In this document: in pieces, positions 1 through 7,481 of the stretch | Position numbering within the stretch: the stretch's first letter is position 1 | How the letters are laid out: each line of letters opens with the position of its first letter | NCBI GenBank assembly: GCA_023266435.1 | Contig: JAHFQF010000005.1 | Coordinates: forward strand, 1 to 28,301 | Direction of reading: 5' to 3' | DNA: 28,301 nt | Origin: Legionellales bacterium | GTDB lineage: Bacteria > Pseudomonadota > Gammaproteobacteria > Berkiellales > Berkiellaceae | Position numbers and translations under genes: made by a program | Notes under the pieces: model-generated | Seen by the model: the letters and a program-made list of their open reading frames with translations, nothing else | Databases searched by the model: none | What the model was told of the DNA's origin: nothing

Positions 1-671
1 GAGTCCTCAGAGTTTGCAACATATTTTGAAAAAATCAGCCGATAAAATTTGGCAACAGATGCATTTTCGCCTTTCTTGAATGCATCTGACTGTTGTATTT
101 GTTCTAATTCATGAGTTAAGTTGGCAGTACGTTGCACAAATTCTTGCAGAAATGCTTGATACCCAGCCGTGGTTGCAGGAAGAGGGTTCATCAAGATTAA
201 GGCAGAGAGATGTTCTGGATAAGTGATAGCGTATTGCATGGCTAAAAATCCACCCCAGGAGTGGCCTATCAAAGTAGATTTCTGATAGCCAATGTCTTGT
301 CGGATAGCTTCTAAATCTTGAATGAATTGTTCCATCGTGATGGTTTGCTGATTGACTGGCGTATCCCAAGACAGTCCAGAGCCGCGCTGATCATAAAATA
401 CTACTTGGTGGTCGGATGCTAACCAGCGCATTTGAGGCAATAGATATCCCAAATCTAAACCGGGGCCACCATGCAGTACGATAACTGGATCGCCTGCACC
501 AATCATTTGATAATGTAAGGTACAGCCTGCTACGTCCACGGTGTGAAGTTGTAGATGAGAGTACATTAAACGATCTCGTGATAATTTTTCTGTGTTGTCC
601 CAGCAGCCACAAAGGATTGCGCACATGGAGGCTAACCAGCAAACAGAAAAAAATCGAGCTTTAAATTTCAT
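1..671 (-). CDS. Proline iminopeptidase-like alpha/beta hydrolase, putative lipoprotein (C-terminus outside window)
   Basis: The frame is open from an ATG at 671 down to base 1, giving 223 residues with the end cut off by the window edge. Residues 67-71 are HGGPG (oxyanion hole), 94-99 are DQRGSG and 136-141 are GHSWGG with nucleophile Ser138. This set is typical of the S33 proline iminopeptidase / alpha-beta hydrolase family. The catalytic Asp and His must lie beyond the edge. The N-terminus is a short basic stretch, then a hydrophobic segment ending in LCGC (Cys23), which resembles a lipobox, so the protein is probably exported and perhaps lipid-anchored. It is transcribed divergently from the tryptophan operon. 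The substrate cannot be told; an amidase, esterase or epoxide hydrolase is possible. Confidence 0.82.
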   Translation of the reverse strand, partial: MKFKARFFSVCWLASMCAILCGCWDNTEKLSRDRLMYSHLQLHTVDVAGCTLHYQMIGAGDPVIVLHGGPGLDLGYLLPQMRWLASDHQVVFYDQRGSGLSWDTPVNQQTITMEQFIQDLEAIRQDIGYQKSTLIGHSWGGFLAMQYAITYPEHLSALILMNPLPATTAGYQAFLQEFVQRTANLTHELEQIQQSDAFKKGENASVAKFYRLIFSKYVANSED

Positions 672-790
672 ATATCATTCATCATTTTGAGCAAGGTCTT
701 AGCATGAGCCACTTTCTAACAGAAAAAGCACAGGTATTCAATATAACCCCAATTCGGAATTTTTTAGTAAAGCAAGATGACAGTTGTTTA

Positions 791-885
791 GGCAGGACGG
801 TGCTCTATTTTTCGACGGCGCCATCCATGGCTGCAAATGGCGCATCCCTGCGCCAATTGGTCTCAAAATAGATCACCCTCCTACC
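791..885. repeat. 95-bp palindromic dispersed repeat, copy 1
   Basis: The outer arms 791-811 and 865-885 are inverted repeats matching at 18 of 21 positions, ending in TCTATTTT and AAAATAGA. An inner stem (AAATGGCGCA at 835-844 against 849-858, 9 of 10 matching) closes on a 4-base loop. Copy 2 at 9437-9531 has the same length and plan, and a half copy lies at 16892-16950. It encodes nothing and looks like a REP/MITE-type element that folds into a long hairpin. Confidence 0.85.
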
Positions 886-995
886 ACAAAAGACTGGGTT
901 TCTCTTCTGTAAACACTCCGAACTAGGGTTAAAGATAGAATCTTTGAATGCAGGGTTGATCAATGCGTGTAGATGCCCGCAAGCAATGAGTAGGC

Positions 996-1024
996 TTGAC
1001 GAGGGTAGAAACGCATGTCATACT
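996..1024 (+). promoter_or_regulatory. Candidate sigma70 promoter, distal
   Basis: TTGACG at 996-1001 is followed after 17 bases by CATACT at 1019-1024 (4 of 6 to the -10 consensus). Transcription would start near 1031 and give a leader of about 330 bases before the first operon gene. Visual match only. Confidence 0.35.
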
Positions 1025-1157
1025 CAAAAAGTTCCTAAATTATGTTAATCAACTTAAATTGGTATTCAAATGATAATGTCCCTCATGGTAACAAAATTGA
1101 CAGTAAAAGGATGGCGTTGGCGAAACACTTTCGCTTAATGACTTTCTATTTTCAATT

Positions 1158-1185
1158 TTTTGATACCGTGATGAGACAATATAAT
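1158..1185 (+). promoter_or_regulatory. Candidate sigma70 promoter, proximal to trp leader
   Basis: A perfect TATAAT lies at 1180-1185; the -35 region (TTTTGA at 1158-1163, 16-base spacer) is poor. A start near 1192 would place the leader peptide about 76 bases into the transcript, a distance suited to attenuation. No clear TrpR-like operator is seen. Confidence 0.35.
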
Positions 1186-1239
1186 GATGCCAATATCCCA
1201 GCAGACCATCCAAACTATCCAGTTAGACTACACTGACGT

Positions 1240-1306
1240 CTTAGGCGCTTTGCCTGTTTGTCTATCCATGATCGCTACTATCTGGTGGCCTTTAGGCCAA
1301 TTCTAA
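1240..1306 (+). promoter_or_regulatory. Candidate tryptophan attenuator with leader peptide (ORF 1268-1306)
   Basis: The short ORF 1268-1306 encodes MIATIWWPLGQF with tandem Trp codons at 1283-1288, the hallmark of trpL-type leaders. The Trp codons sit in a perfect stem, TGGCCT (1286-1291) with AGGCCA (1294-1299). An upstream stem pairs AGGC (1243-1246) with GCCT (1252-1255). The four segments can also pair 1 with 3 and 2 with 4, so alternative folds exist. Against it: no clear Shine-Dalgarno precedes the leader, stems are only 4-6 bp, and the T-rich tract (1308-1318) is not directly after the hairpin. The leader ends 58 bases before the first operon gene. Confidence 0.5.
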
Positions 1307-1364
1307 GTATTTTTCATTTTAATCTATTTACATTTTGAATACTTAAACAGGTAGGAGTTCCTTT

Positions 1365-2342
1365 ATGCACACTAAACTCATCAGCATTTTTTTTGGTATT
1401 TTTGCAATCATACTCATTGGTTCACTGAGTCTTAAAAAAACAGACGATTTACCCGTTGTGGCAATTGCCAATTATGGGCCGCATGCTTCTTTAGAGGCGT
1501 CTATTCTTGGCATTAAAGAGACGCTGACAGAAGCAGGATTCATTGAAAATAAAACAATCCGTTATGAAATCAAAGAGGTGGGTTTCGATGCCTCACTGAT
1601 TCCACAAATGATTACACAACTTAAAAATCAATCCCCACAGGCTATGATCGTGATGACCACCCCAGTTGCACAGTTTGCCAAGGGCTCGGTGAAAGGTATT
1701 CCTTTAATTTATGATGTAGTGACTGATCCGGTTGCTGCCGGATTATTAAAACAGTTTGATTTTTCTGATCAAAATATGACTGGTAGCTCTGATAGACAAG
1801 ATCTGAAACTCATGCTGGCATTTGTCAAAAAATTAATCCCCAATGCACGCCGGATTGGACTCCTCTATGCCACAGCAGAAGCCAATGACATTGCATTGGT
1901 AAAAATGATGAATCAAGCTGCCGAATCATTCAACATGGAGGTCGTTGCGATACCTGTTGATCAAACCAGAGATGTGCCTCTACGCATGCAGCATTTTAAA
2001 GATAAAGTGGATGTTATCTATGTAGGCACCAGTGGACCTATACAGCCTACTTTACCAGTGATTGCTGCTGAGGCCAATAAAATGAATATTCCCGTGATCA
2101 ATGTTGACTCAGATGCAGTAAAAACAGGATTAGTCTTAGCCAGTTTTGGTGTGGATTATAAAAAAGTAGGAAACAATGCAGGCAAACTCTTAATACAAGT
2201 TTTAAAAGGCGTTGATCTGGCTGCGCTGCAACCACTATATCCCACCATTCAAGATCATCATGGGTTTGTTAATTTAAAAAGAGCACAAGCTTTAGGTATA
2301 TCTATTCCTAAAGACTTGGCCAATATCGATATCGTGGAGTAA
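1365..2342 (+). CDS. ABC transporter substrate-binding protein, TrpX type
   Basis: A 325-residue protein of the ABC_sub_bind family (COG2984), the family of streptococcal TrpX. Residues 7-24 form a hydrophobic N-terminal signal or anchor; no lipobox cysteine is visible, so it is probably a free or tethered periplasmic binding protein. The rest has the two-lobe layout of the family, including SVKGIPLIYDVVTDPVAAG and a late NVDSDAVKTGLVLASFGVD stretch. A good AGGAG ribosome site lies 8 bases before the ATG. It is the first gene of the operon and is followed after 4 bases by its ATPase. Because kynureninase comes directly after the transporter genes, kynurenine is a likely ligand; tryptophan or anthranilate are alternatives. 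The ligand is inference. Confidence 0.85.
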   Translation: MHTKLISIFFGIFAIILIGSLSLKKTDDLPVVAIANYGPHASLEASILGIKETLTEAGFIENKTIRYEIKEVGFDASLIPQMITQLKNQSPQAMIVMTTPVAQFAKGSVKGIPLIYDVVTDPVAAGLLKQFDFSDQNMTGSSDRQDLKLMLAFVKKLIPNARRIGLLYATAEANDIALVKMMNQAAESFNMEVVAIPVDQTRDVPLRMQHFKDKVDVIYVGTSGPIQPTLPVIAAEANKMNIPVINVDSDAVKTGLVLASFGVDYKKVGNNAGKLLIQVLKGVDLAALQPLYPTIQDHHGFVNLKRAQALGISIPKDLANIDIVE

Positions 2343-2346
2343 TAAA

Positions 2347-3105
2347 ATGCTAGTACTGAATCAGATTACACACGCTTTTCCAGGTTGTTTTGAACCTGTT
2401 CTCAAAGGCTTAAACTTAACAGTGCAGGAAGGTGATTTTTGTGTGGTGATTGGTAGCAATGGATCAGGCAAGTCAACACTCATGCGTGCTATTTCAGGAG
2501 AGTATATTGTCGATAGTGGATCAATTTTTATTGATCAAAAAGAAGTGACTGATACCGATCGCAGTCATCTCATTGCTTCTGTTATCCAAGATGTTAATCA
2601 AGGCACAATTCTTGAAATGACCCTATTAGAAAATATGGTACTGAGTGCGATGCGGGTTAAAAGAGCAGGCTTTGCATTCTATCGGCATTATGAAAAAGAG
2701 ATGCTCAGTCAAATTCAAACGTTGGACTTAGGTTTAGAGCGCTACTTGAATCAACCATTACAATGTTTATCAGGCGGACAAAGGCAAATGATTGCGACTT
2801 TAATGGCCGTGTGTTCAAAACCTAAAGTGCTCTTATTGGATGAGCATACTTCTGCCTTAGACCCCAAGATGCAACAAGTACTCATGGATTATACGGCCCA
2901 AGCGATTACTGAGCATAACATTACCAGTTTAATGGTGACACATAAATTGGATGATGCCATCAAATACGGTAATCGATTAATTATGCTGCATCAAGGAAAG
3001 ATTGTGTTGGATGTCAGTGGTTCCGAAAAAGCGGCTTTAAGTATTACTCAGCTACTTGCTCTTTTTCATCACTATGAAGATCTCGTATTGAATAGGGGTA
3101 TTTAA
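2347..3105 (+). CDS. ABC transporter ATP-binding protein, TrpZ type
   Basis: A 252-residue ATPase that would energise uptake through the neighbouring permease at the inner membrane. Visible motifs in order: Walker A GSNGSGKST near residue 37, the Q-loop SVIQD near 81, the signature LSGGQRQ near 142, Walker B VLLLDEH near 163 with the catalytic Glu, and the H-loop MVTHKL near 200. Closest to COG1101, the usual partner of TrpX-type binding proteins. GGAG lies 8 bases before the start. The gene begins 4 bases after the binding-protein stop and ends 1 base before the permease start, so the three are co-transcribed. The family is sure; the substrate is not. Confidence 0.9.
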   Translation: MLVLNQITHAFPGCFEPVLKGLNLTVQEGDFCVVIGSNGSGKSTLMRAISGEYIVDSGSIFIDQKEVTDTDRSHLIASVIQDVNQGTILEMTLLENMVLSAMRVKRAGFAFYRHYEKEMLSQIQTLDLGLERYLNQPLQCLSGGQRQMIATLMAVCSKPKVLLLDEHTSALDPKMQQVLMDYTAQAITEHNITSLMVTHKLDDAIKYGNRLIMLHQGKIVLDVSGSEKAALSITQLLALFHHYEDLVLNRGI

Positions 3106-3106
3106 A

Positions 3107-3949
3107 ATGACGATGGATCTATTTTATACGGGTTTATCACAAGGATTAATATTGGCGCTGATTGCTTACGCAGTCATGATTCCTTTTCGACTCTTGAATT
3201 TTCCTGATCTGACTGCAGAAGGTGCTTATCCACTGGGTGGTGCGATTTGTGCAGTTAGCCTATTAATGGGTTTATCCCCTTTAATGTCCATGATACTTGC
3301 TGCCTTAGGTGCGGGGTTGATGTGTGTGATCACAGGCATCATTCATTTGCGACTGCAGATCAATACGCTACTTGCTGGCATTATTTTGAGTACCATGGTC
3401 TACAGTGTCAACCTAAGAATTTTAAGTAAACCCAATGTATCACTGTTTGAGATGGCTTCTATTTTCCCTGAAAATCAGTATTTAAAAATAATGATTTTAC
3501 TAGGTATTTTACTGGGAATGGTTATTCCTTTGGTATTATTTTTAAAAACAGAATTAGGACTCAAGTTGAGGGCAGTCGGGTTGAATTTGAATTTTTCTAA
3601 ACGACAAGGAATTTCGGTATCTCGTTATACTTTGTTTGGATTATTTGTAGCGGGTTGTTTTACTGGGTTAGCAGGCAGCCTCATGATTCAGATGCAACAG
3701 TATATGGATGTAGGCATGGGTGCTGGCATAGTCATTCATGCATTGGCCGCCATGATGATTGGTGAAGCCGTATTAGGTAAGAACACGCTTGAAAAGCAGC
3801 TGATATCGCCATTAATTGGCGCGCTGCTCTACCAACAGATCCAAGGATTGGCGCTGTCTTTTGGTTTGGCACCGTCCGATCTTAAATTTTTTACAGGCAG
3901 TGTTGTGCTATTGGTCATTGCGATGCAAAAGAGAGGCAGGCATGCGTAA
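3107..3949 (+). CDS. ABC transporter permease, TrpY type (LivH/BPD_transp_2-like)
   Basis: A 280-residue very hydrophobic protein with about eight membrane segments, matching the COG4120 permeases that pair with COG2984 and COG1101. Features include RLLNFPDLTAEGAYPLGGA near the N-terminus and the conserved cytoplasmic loop GLKLRAVGLNLNFSKRQGIS near 152-170, which contacts the ATPase in this family. The start ATG has AGGGG upstream; Met at codon 3 is an alternative. Its last codons overlap the kynureninase start by 8 bases, so the transporter and kynureninase are translationally coupled. That coupling is the main reason to propose kynurenine as cargo. Confidence 0.87.
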   Translation: MTMDLFYTGLSQGLILALIAYAVMIPFRLLNFPDLTAEGAYPLGGAICAVSLLMGLSPLMSMILAALGAGLMCVITGIIHLRLQINTLLAGIILSTMVYSVNLRILSKPNVSLFEMASIFPENQYLKIMILLGILLGMVIPLVLFLKTELGLKLRAVGLNLNFSKRQGISVSRYTLFGLFVAGCFTGLAGSLMIQMQQYMDVGMGAGIVIHALAAMMIGEAVLGKNTLEKQLISPLIGALLYQQIQGLALSFGLAPSDLKFFTGSVVLLVIAMQKRGRHA

Positions 3950-5102
3950 AGAGCATTTTATCTTACCCTCGAATGCAATCTATCTGTGTGGGCACTCTTT
4001 GGGTCCTATGTCTAAAGTAGCGCAAAAGAGTGTGCATGAGACTTTGAGTCAGTGGGGTTCCGAAGCAGTGAAAGCTTGGAACACTGCACATTGGATTGAT
4101 GCCTCTAAACAAGTATCGGCTAAGATAGCCGCATTCATTGGTGTGGCTGAAAATGAAGTCACGCTCTGTGATTCTACTTCGGTGAATTTATTTAAAGTCT
4201 TAATGAGCGCATTACGATTAAATAGTGCAAGAAAAGTGATTTTGACGACAGAGGATAATTTTCCGGCAGATCTTTACATTGCGCAAGGCGTCAGTTTATT
4301 TCAAGAGGGTGTGCAATTAAAAACGGTCCATTCTGAGGCCTTGTATGAACATTTGGATGAAGAAGTTGCTGTATTAATGCTAACCCATGTGAACTATCGG
4401 GATGCGGCAGTGTATGACATGGAGGCCATTACAAAAAAGGCACATCAACTCGGCATTTTAGTGATTTGGGATCTGTCTCACAGTGTGGGTGCGGTGTCTC
4501 TTAATCTCAATGCCTGTAAAGTGGATTTTGCTGTGGGATGCACTTATAAATATCTCAATGGTGGGCCCGGTTCGCCTGCATTTTTATATGTGAATGCCTG
4601 TCATCATGAGCATATGGAAACGCCAATACAAGGCTGGATGGGTCACCAAACTCCCTTTGATTTTGATTTGCAATATCGATCGATTGGGGTTTCAAAATAT
4701 CTGGGTGGGACACCTTCTATTTTAAGTTTAAAGGCATTAGAGGGGGCCTTAGAAATTTTTGAATCCATTGAGCAGACGCATTTATATACTCTGAGTATGG
4801 AATATTCTGATTTTCTGATTCGAGGATTAGAAGAACTAGGGTTGCAGGTAGTATCTCCTAAAAATCAACGGCGTGGAGGGCATGTGGCATTGATGCATGA
4901 TGAGGCTTATGGACTATCTAGGGCATTGATTTCAGAGGGTGTGATTGTTGATTATCGTGCGCCTGGATTAATCAGACTCTGTGTGAATCCACTGTATCTG
5001 AGTTTAGAGGATATTAAAGTATGTATTCAGCAGATTCAGAGGATTTTAGAAACTCAAATGCATTTATTAGCGTGTTATCAAAAATCCAGAAAGGTGACCT
5101 AA
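3942..5102 (+). CDS. kynU: Kynureninase
   Basis: A 386-residue PLP enzyme that hydrolyses L-kynurenine to anthranilate and L-alanine. The PLP lysine is Lys203 in CTYKYLNGGPGS, a kynureninase signature. Asp177 in WDLSHSVGA would bind the pyridine nitrogen, and the C-terminus carries GVIVDYRAPGLIRLCVNPLY, also typical. The start chosen is the ATG at 3942 with GAGAGGCAGG upstream; the frame stays open further upstream inside the permease gene, but that extension has no homologous content. trpD begins directly after its stop codon. In a normal catabolic route kynU sits with kynA and kynB; here it heads a tryptophan biosynthesis cluster without anthranilate synthase, so it should supply anthranilate for tryptophan. 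Confidence 0.95.
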   Translation: MRKEHFILPSNAIYLCGHSLGPMSKVAQKSVHETLSQWGSEAVKAWNTAHWIDASKQVSAKIAAFIGVAENEVTLCDSTSVNLFKVLMSALRLNSARKVILTTEDNFPADLYIAQGVSLFQEGVQLKTVHSEALYEHLDEEVAVLMLTHVNYRDAAVYDMEAITKKAHQLGILVIWDLSHSVGAVSLNLNACKVDFAVGCTYKYLNGGPGSPAFLYVNACHHEHMETPIQGWMGHQTPFDFDLQYRSIGVSKYLGGTPSILSLKALEGALEIFESIEQTHLYTLSMEYSDFLIRGLEELGLQVVSPKNQRRGGHVALMHDEAYGLSRALISEGVIVDYRAPGLIRLCVNPLYLSLEDIKVCIQQIQRILETQMHLLACYQKSRKVT

Positions 5103-6104
5103 ATGAAGCGATATTTACAAAAACTCATTCAGCAAAAATCGCTTTCTAGAATAGAAAGCCAAGATGTCTTTGCGTGCTTATCTGTGGCACCCATAGAGCA
5201 ACAGGCTGCTGTGATGGCGTTGCTTGCCGCTAAAAAGATAGAAGCCTCAGAGTTATTAGGCGCTAGGGATTTTTTAATGGCACAATCCACTCAAATTGAG
5301 AGTCCTTATGAAGTGATTGATATCGTTGGGACTGGTGGTGATGGGATTGGTACTTTCAATATTTCTACTGCAGCCAGTTTATTGATTGCAAGTTGTGGTG
5401 TGTATGTCGCTAAACATGCTGGGAGGAGTGTTACGAGTCAATCCGGAAGTGCCGATGTAATGGAATATTTGCAGATTATGCCTAGTCACACAGCAACTGA
5501 AGTAAACCAGAGCTTGAAAGAAACACGGTATGTTTATCTACAAGCCCCTGTGTTTAACCAAACTCTGAGGCAATATCGAGATTTTAGAAAAAACCTTTCC
5601 TTCCCCAGTATATTTAACATTTTAGGGCCACTTGTTAATCCTATGCGACCCAAAAGACATGTCATTGGAGTGTATCATCGTGCTCTGTTACCTACAGTAG
5701 CTGAAGTTTTACAGGAAACTGGCTCTCAGCATGCGCTTATACTGCATTCAGAGGAGGGATTGGATGAAATCAGTGTGAGTGGACCTACGCATATCGTAGA
5801 GTTAAAACAAGGTCGAATGCATGAATATACGATCATACCTAACGAGGTCGGATTGCCGATGTCTTCCATTGAGACCGTATTAGGGGGAACACCCGCTGAT
5901 AACGCAAAAATGATACTCGATATTGCATCAGGCCATCTTTTAGGACCTAAACGAGATATTGTTTTGCTCAATAGCGCAGCAGGATTACTGGTAGCTGGAA
6001 GCGTATCGACTTTAAAGGAAGGCGTTGAGCTTGCAAGTGAGGCAATTGATTCTGGAAAAATGCTAAAGCTAATCAGTCAATTACAGAGTAGAGGTCAAGC
6101 ATGA
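5103..6104 (+). CDS. trpD: Anthranilate phosphoribosyltransferase
   Basis: Joins anthranilate and PRPP to give phosphoribosyl-anthranilate. At 333 residues it is the normal length of a stand-alone TrpD, without a fused glutamine amidotransferase. Residues 76-86 are GTGGDGIGTFN and 104-118 are KHAGRSVTSQSGSAD, the PRPP and metal binding motifs; NILGPLVNP follows in the middle. AAAGGTGA precedes the start. The ATG adjoins the kynU stop, and the TGA overlaps the trpC ATG (ATGA). Its substrate must come from KynU, since no trpE or trpG is present. PRPP synthase, which accompanies the comparable chlamydial cluster, is not seen here. Confidence 0.96.
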   Translation: MKRYLQKLIQQKSLSRIESQDVFACLSVAPIEQQAAVMALLAAKKIEASELLGARDFLMAQSTQIESPYEVIDIVGTGGDGIGTFNISTAASLLIASCGVYVAKHAGRSVTSQSGSADVMEYLQIMPSHTATEVNQSLKETRYVYLQAPVFNQTLRQYRDFRKNLSFPSIFNILGPLVNPMRPKRHVIGVYHRALLPTVAEVLQETGSQHALILHSEEGLDEISVSGPTHIVELKQGRMHEYTIIPNEVGLPMSSIETVLGGTPADNAKMILDIASGHLLGPKRDIVLLNSAAGLLVAGSVSTLKEGVELASEAIDSGKMLKLISQLQSRGQA

Positions 6105-6877
6105 GTGATTTTTTAATAAAAATTAAAGCGCAAGTCAAAGAAAGAGTGCAGCACATTCAAATAGATGCTTTGCCTCAGAAAAACACCGTGGACTTCTGCC
6201 GTATATTTCAAACGGGGAGCGCCCCTGTGATTATCGCCGAAGTAAAGTTTGCAAGCCCTTCTCGGGGTAGGATTTACGCTGGTACATTGAGCCACACGGA
6301 CATTGCAGAGGATTATTTAGAAAATGGCGCAGCGGCATTGTCGATTTTGACAGAGCCTACCTACTTTCATGGCCAGTCCCACTATCTCAGCGAAGTCCGA
6401 TCCACGTTGCCTCAAGCGCCTCTCTTATTAAAAGATTTCGTATTAAGCAAAGTGCAAGTGGACCAAGCTTTACTATTGGGTGCCAATGCCATTCTCTTCA
6501 TTGTCGCTTTTTTAGATAAGCAATTATTAGTCGAGTTGTATCATTATGCGCTTTCTTTAGGATTAACCCCATTAATAGAAGTACACAATCAACGAGAATT
6601 AGAAGTGGCTTTGCAGCTTAATCCAAAAATGATTGGAATTAATAATCGAAATTTGCACACATTACAGGTTGATCTCAATACCGCAAAAGAATTAATTCAA
6701 TTGATTCCCAAAGGAACTTATACAATCTGTGAAAGTGGTATACAGAATAAACCTCAGCTTCAGGCAATGCAAAAATTAGGATTTCATGGATTTTTGATTG
6801 GTGCATCGCTCATGTCCGATGTGAATCCAGGAAAAGCGCTAAACAATCTTTTATCAGGGGGAAATGATGCGTGCTAA
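6101..6877 (+). CDS. trpC: Indole-3-glycerol phosphate synthase
   Basis: Closes the ring of the carboxyphenylamino-deoxyribulose phosphate to indole-glycerol phosphate. 258 residues, the usual length of a monofunctional TrpC and not fused to TrpF as in enterobacteria. Visible motifs: IIAEVKFASPSRG (Glu47, Lys49), LLLKDFVL with the catalytic lysine, GINNRNLHTL and CESGI near the C-terminus, all in the order of a TIM barrel. The start overlaps the trpD stop by 4 bases and the end overlaps trpF by 14 bases, showing translational coupling. Confidence 0.96.
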   Translation: MSDFLIKIKAQVKERVQHIQIDALPQKNTVDFCRIFQTGSAPVIIAEVKFASPSRGRIYAGTLSHTDIAEDYLENGAAALSILTEPTYFHGQSHYLSEVRSTLPQAPLLLKDFVLSKVQVDQALLLGANAILFIVAFLDKQLLVELYHYALSLGLTPLIEVHNQRELEVALQLNPKMIGINNRNLHTLQVDLNTAKELIQLIPKGTYTICESGIQNKPQLQAMQKLGFHGFLIGASLMSDVNPGKALNNLLSGGNDAC

Positions 6878-7481
6878 AATCTGTGGCATTACTACACTGG
6901 ATGATGCAATGTTAGCGGCACAACAAGGTGCCTGGGCTGTGGGGTTTAATTTTTACCAACAATCGCCTAGATATGTTCAGCCAGCTCATGCAAAAGAGAT
7001 CATAAAAAAATTACCTAAAAGTGTAATGAAAATCGGGATTTTTATTGATTACTCCAGTTGTGAGATTTTTAGGCATGTGGATGAGGTTGGCTTGGACCTG
7101 ATTCAAATTTATTCACCTATCCACGCATCTCAGGCATTACAAAAACGCATGATTTTATGCTTGCAAGCAGCATCTCAAAGTGAGCTTCCTGAGCCGGAAG
7201 TATTACAATCTTATGGCTATCTGCTGTTAGATGCGCCTCGGCATTCAGATGGTTTATTGGGCGGAACAGGCAGACAAAGTAATTGGATATTGGCTCAAAG
7301 CCTAGCCAAACAACACCGTTTGATTTTGGCTGGCGGATTAACGGCTGAGAATGTGGCGGCTGCGATTCAGTCTGTGAATCCTTATGCAGTGGATGTAGCC
7401 AGTGGTATTGAATGTCGTCCTGGTCTCAAACAGGCAGATCGGATGACACAATTTTTGGAGCGTTGTAATCATGTATCTTAA
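6864..7481 (+). CDS. trpF: Phosphoribosylanthranilate isomerase
   Basis: Amadori isomerase converting phosphoribosyl-anthranilate to the substrate of TrpC. 205 residues in a TIM barrel. The catalytic Cys7 (KICGIT) and Asp123 (LLLDAP) are in place, followed by GGTGRQ and a C-terminal phosphate loop VDVASGIE. One oddity: the normally strong QLHG motif is here QIYSP (residues 81-85), so this enzyme has drifted at a usually conserved site. Two adjacent ATGs (6864, 6867) follow a GGGGGA ribosome site; the second may be the better spaced. It overlaps trpC upstream and trpB downstream by 11 bases. Confidence 0.93.
   Translation: MMRAKICGITTLDDAMLAAQQGAWAVGFNFYQQSPRYVQPAHAKEIIKKLPKSVMKIGIFIDYSSCEIFRHVDEVGLDLIQIYSPIHASQALQKRMILCLQAASQSELPEPEVLQSYGYLLLDAPRHSDGLLGGTGRQSNWILAQSLAKQHRLILAGGLTAENVAAAIQSVNPYAVDVASGIECRPGLKQADRMTQFLERCNHVS

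Larger units (their letters stand above)
672..1364. other. Intergenic regulatory region upstream of the tryptophan/kynurenine operon
   Basis: This gap of almost 700 bases holds no convincing protein gene. It contains a 95-bp palindromic repeat (791-885), two candidate sigma70 promoters and a 12-codon tryptophan-rich leader ORF close to the operon. A 64-codon open frame at 1042-1236 has no ribosome binding site and is not called. A perfect small inverted repeat, AAAGAT-AGA-ATCTTT, sits near 932-946; its role is unknown. Confidence 0.6.

Noticed and set aside
1042..1236. 64-codon open frame in the gap upstream of the tryptophan operon
   Set aside because: No ribosome binding site, no recognisable domain, and it lies between candidate promoters; kept as leader or non-coding sequence.
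1192..1240. TrpR operator upstream of the leader
   Set aside because: The CAGTTAGACTAC stretch only faintly resembles the E. coli operator and lacks its symmetry.
3816..3941. N-terminal extension of kynureninase
   Set aside because: It lies within the permease gene in another frame; the ATG at 3942 has a good ribosome site and gives the normal family N-terminus.
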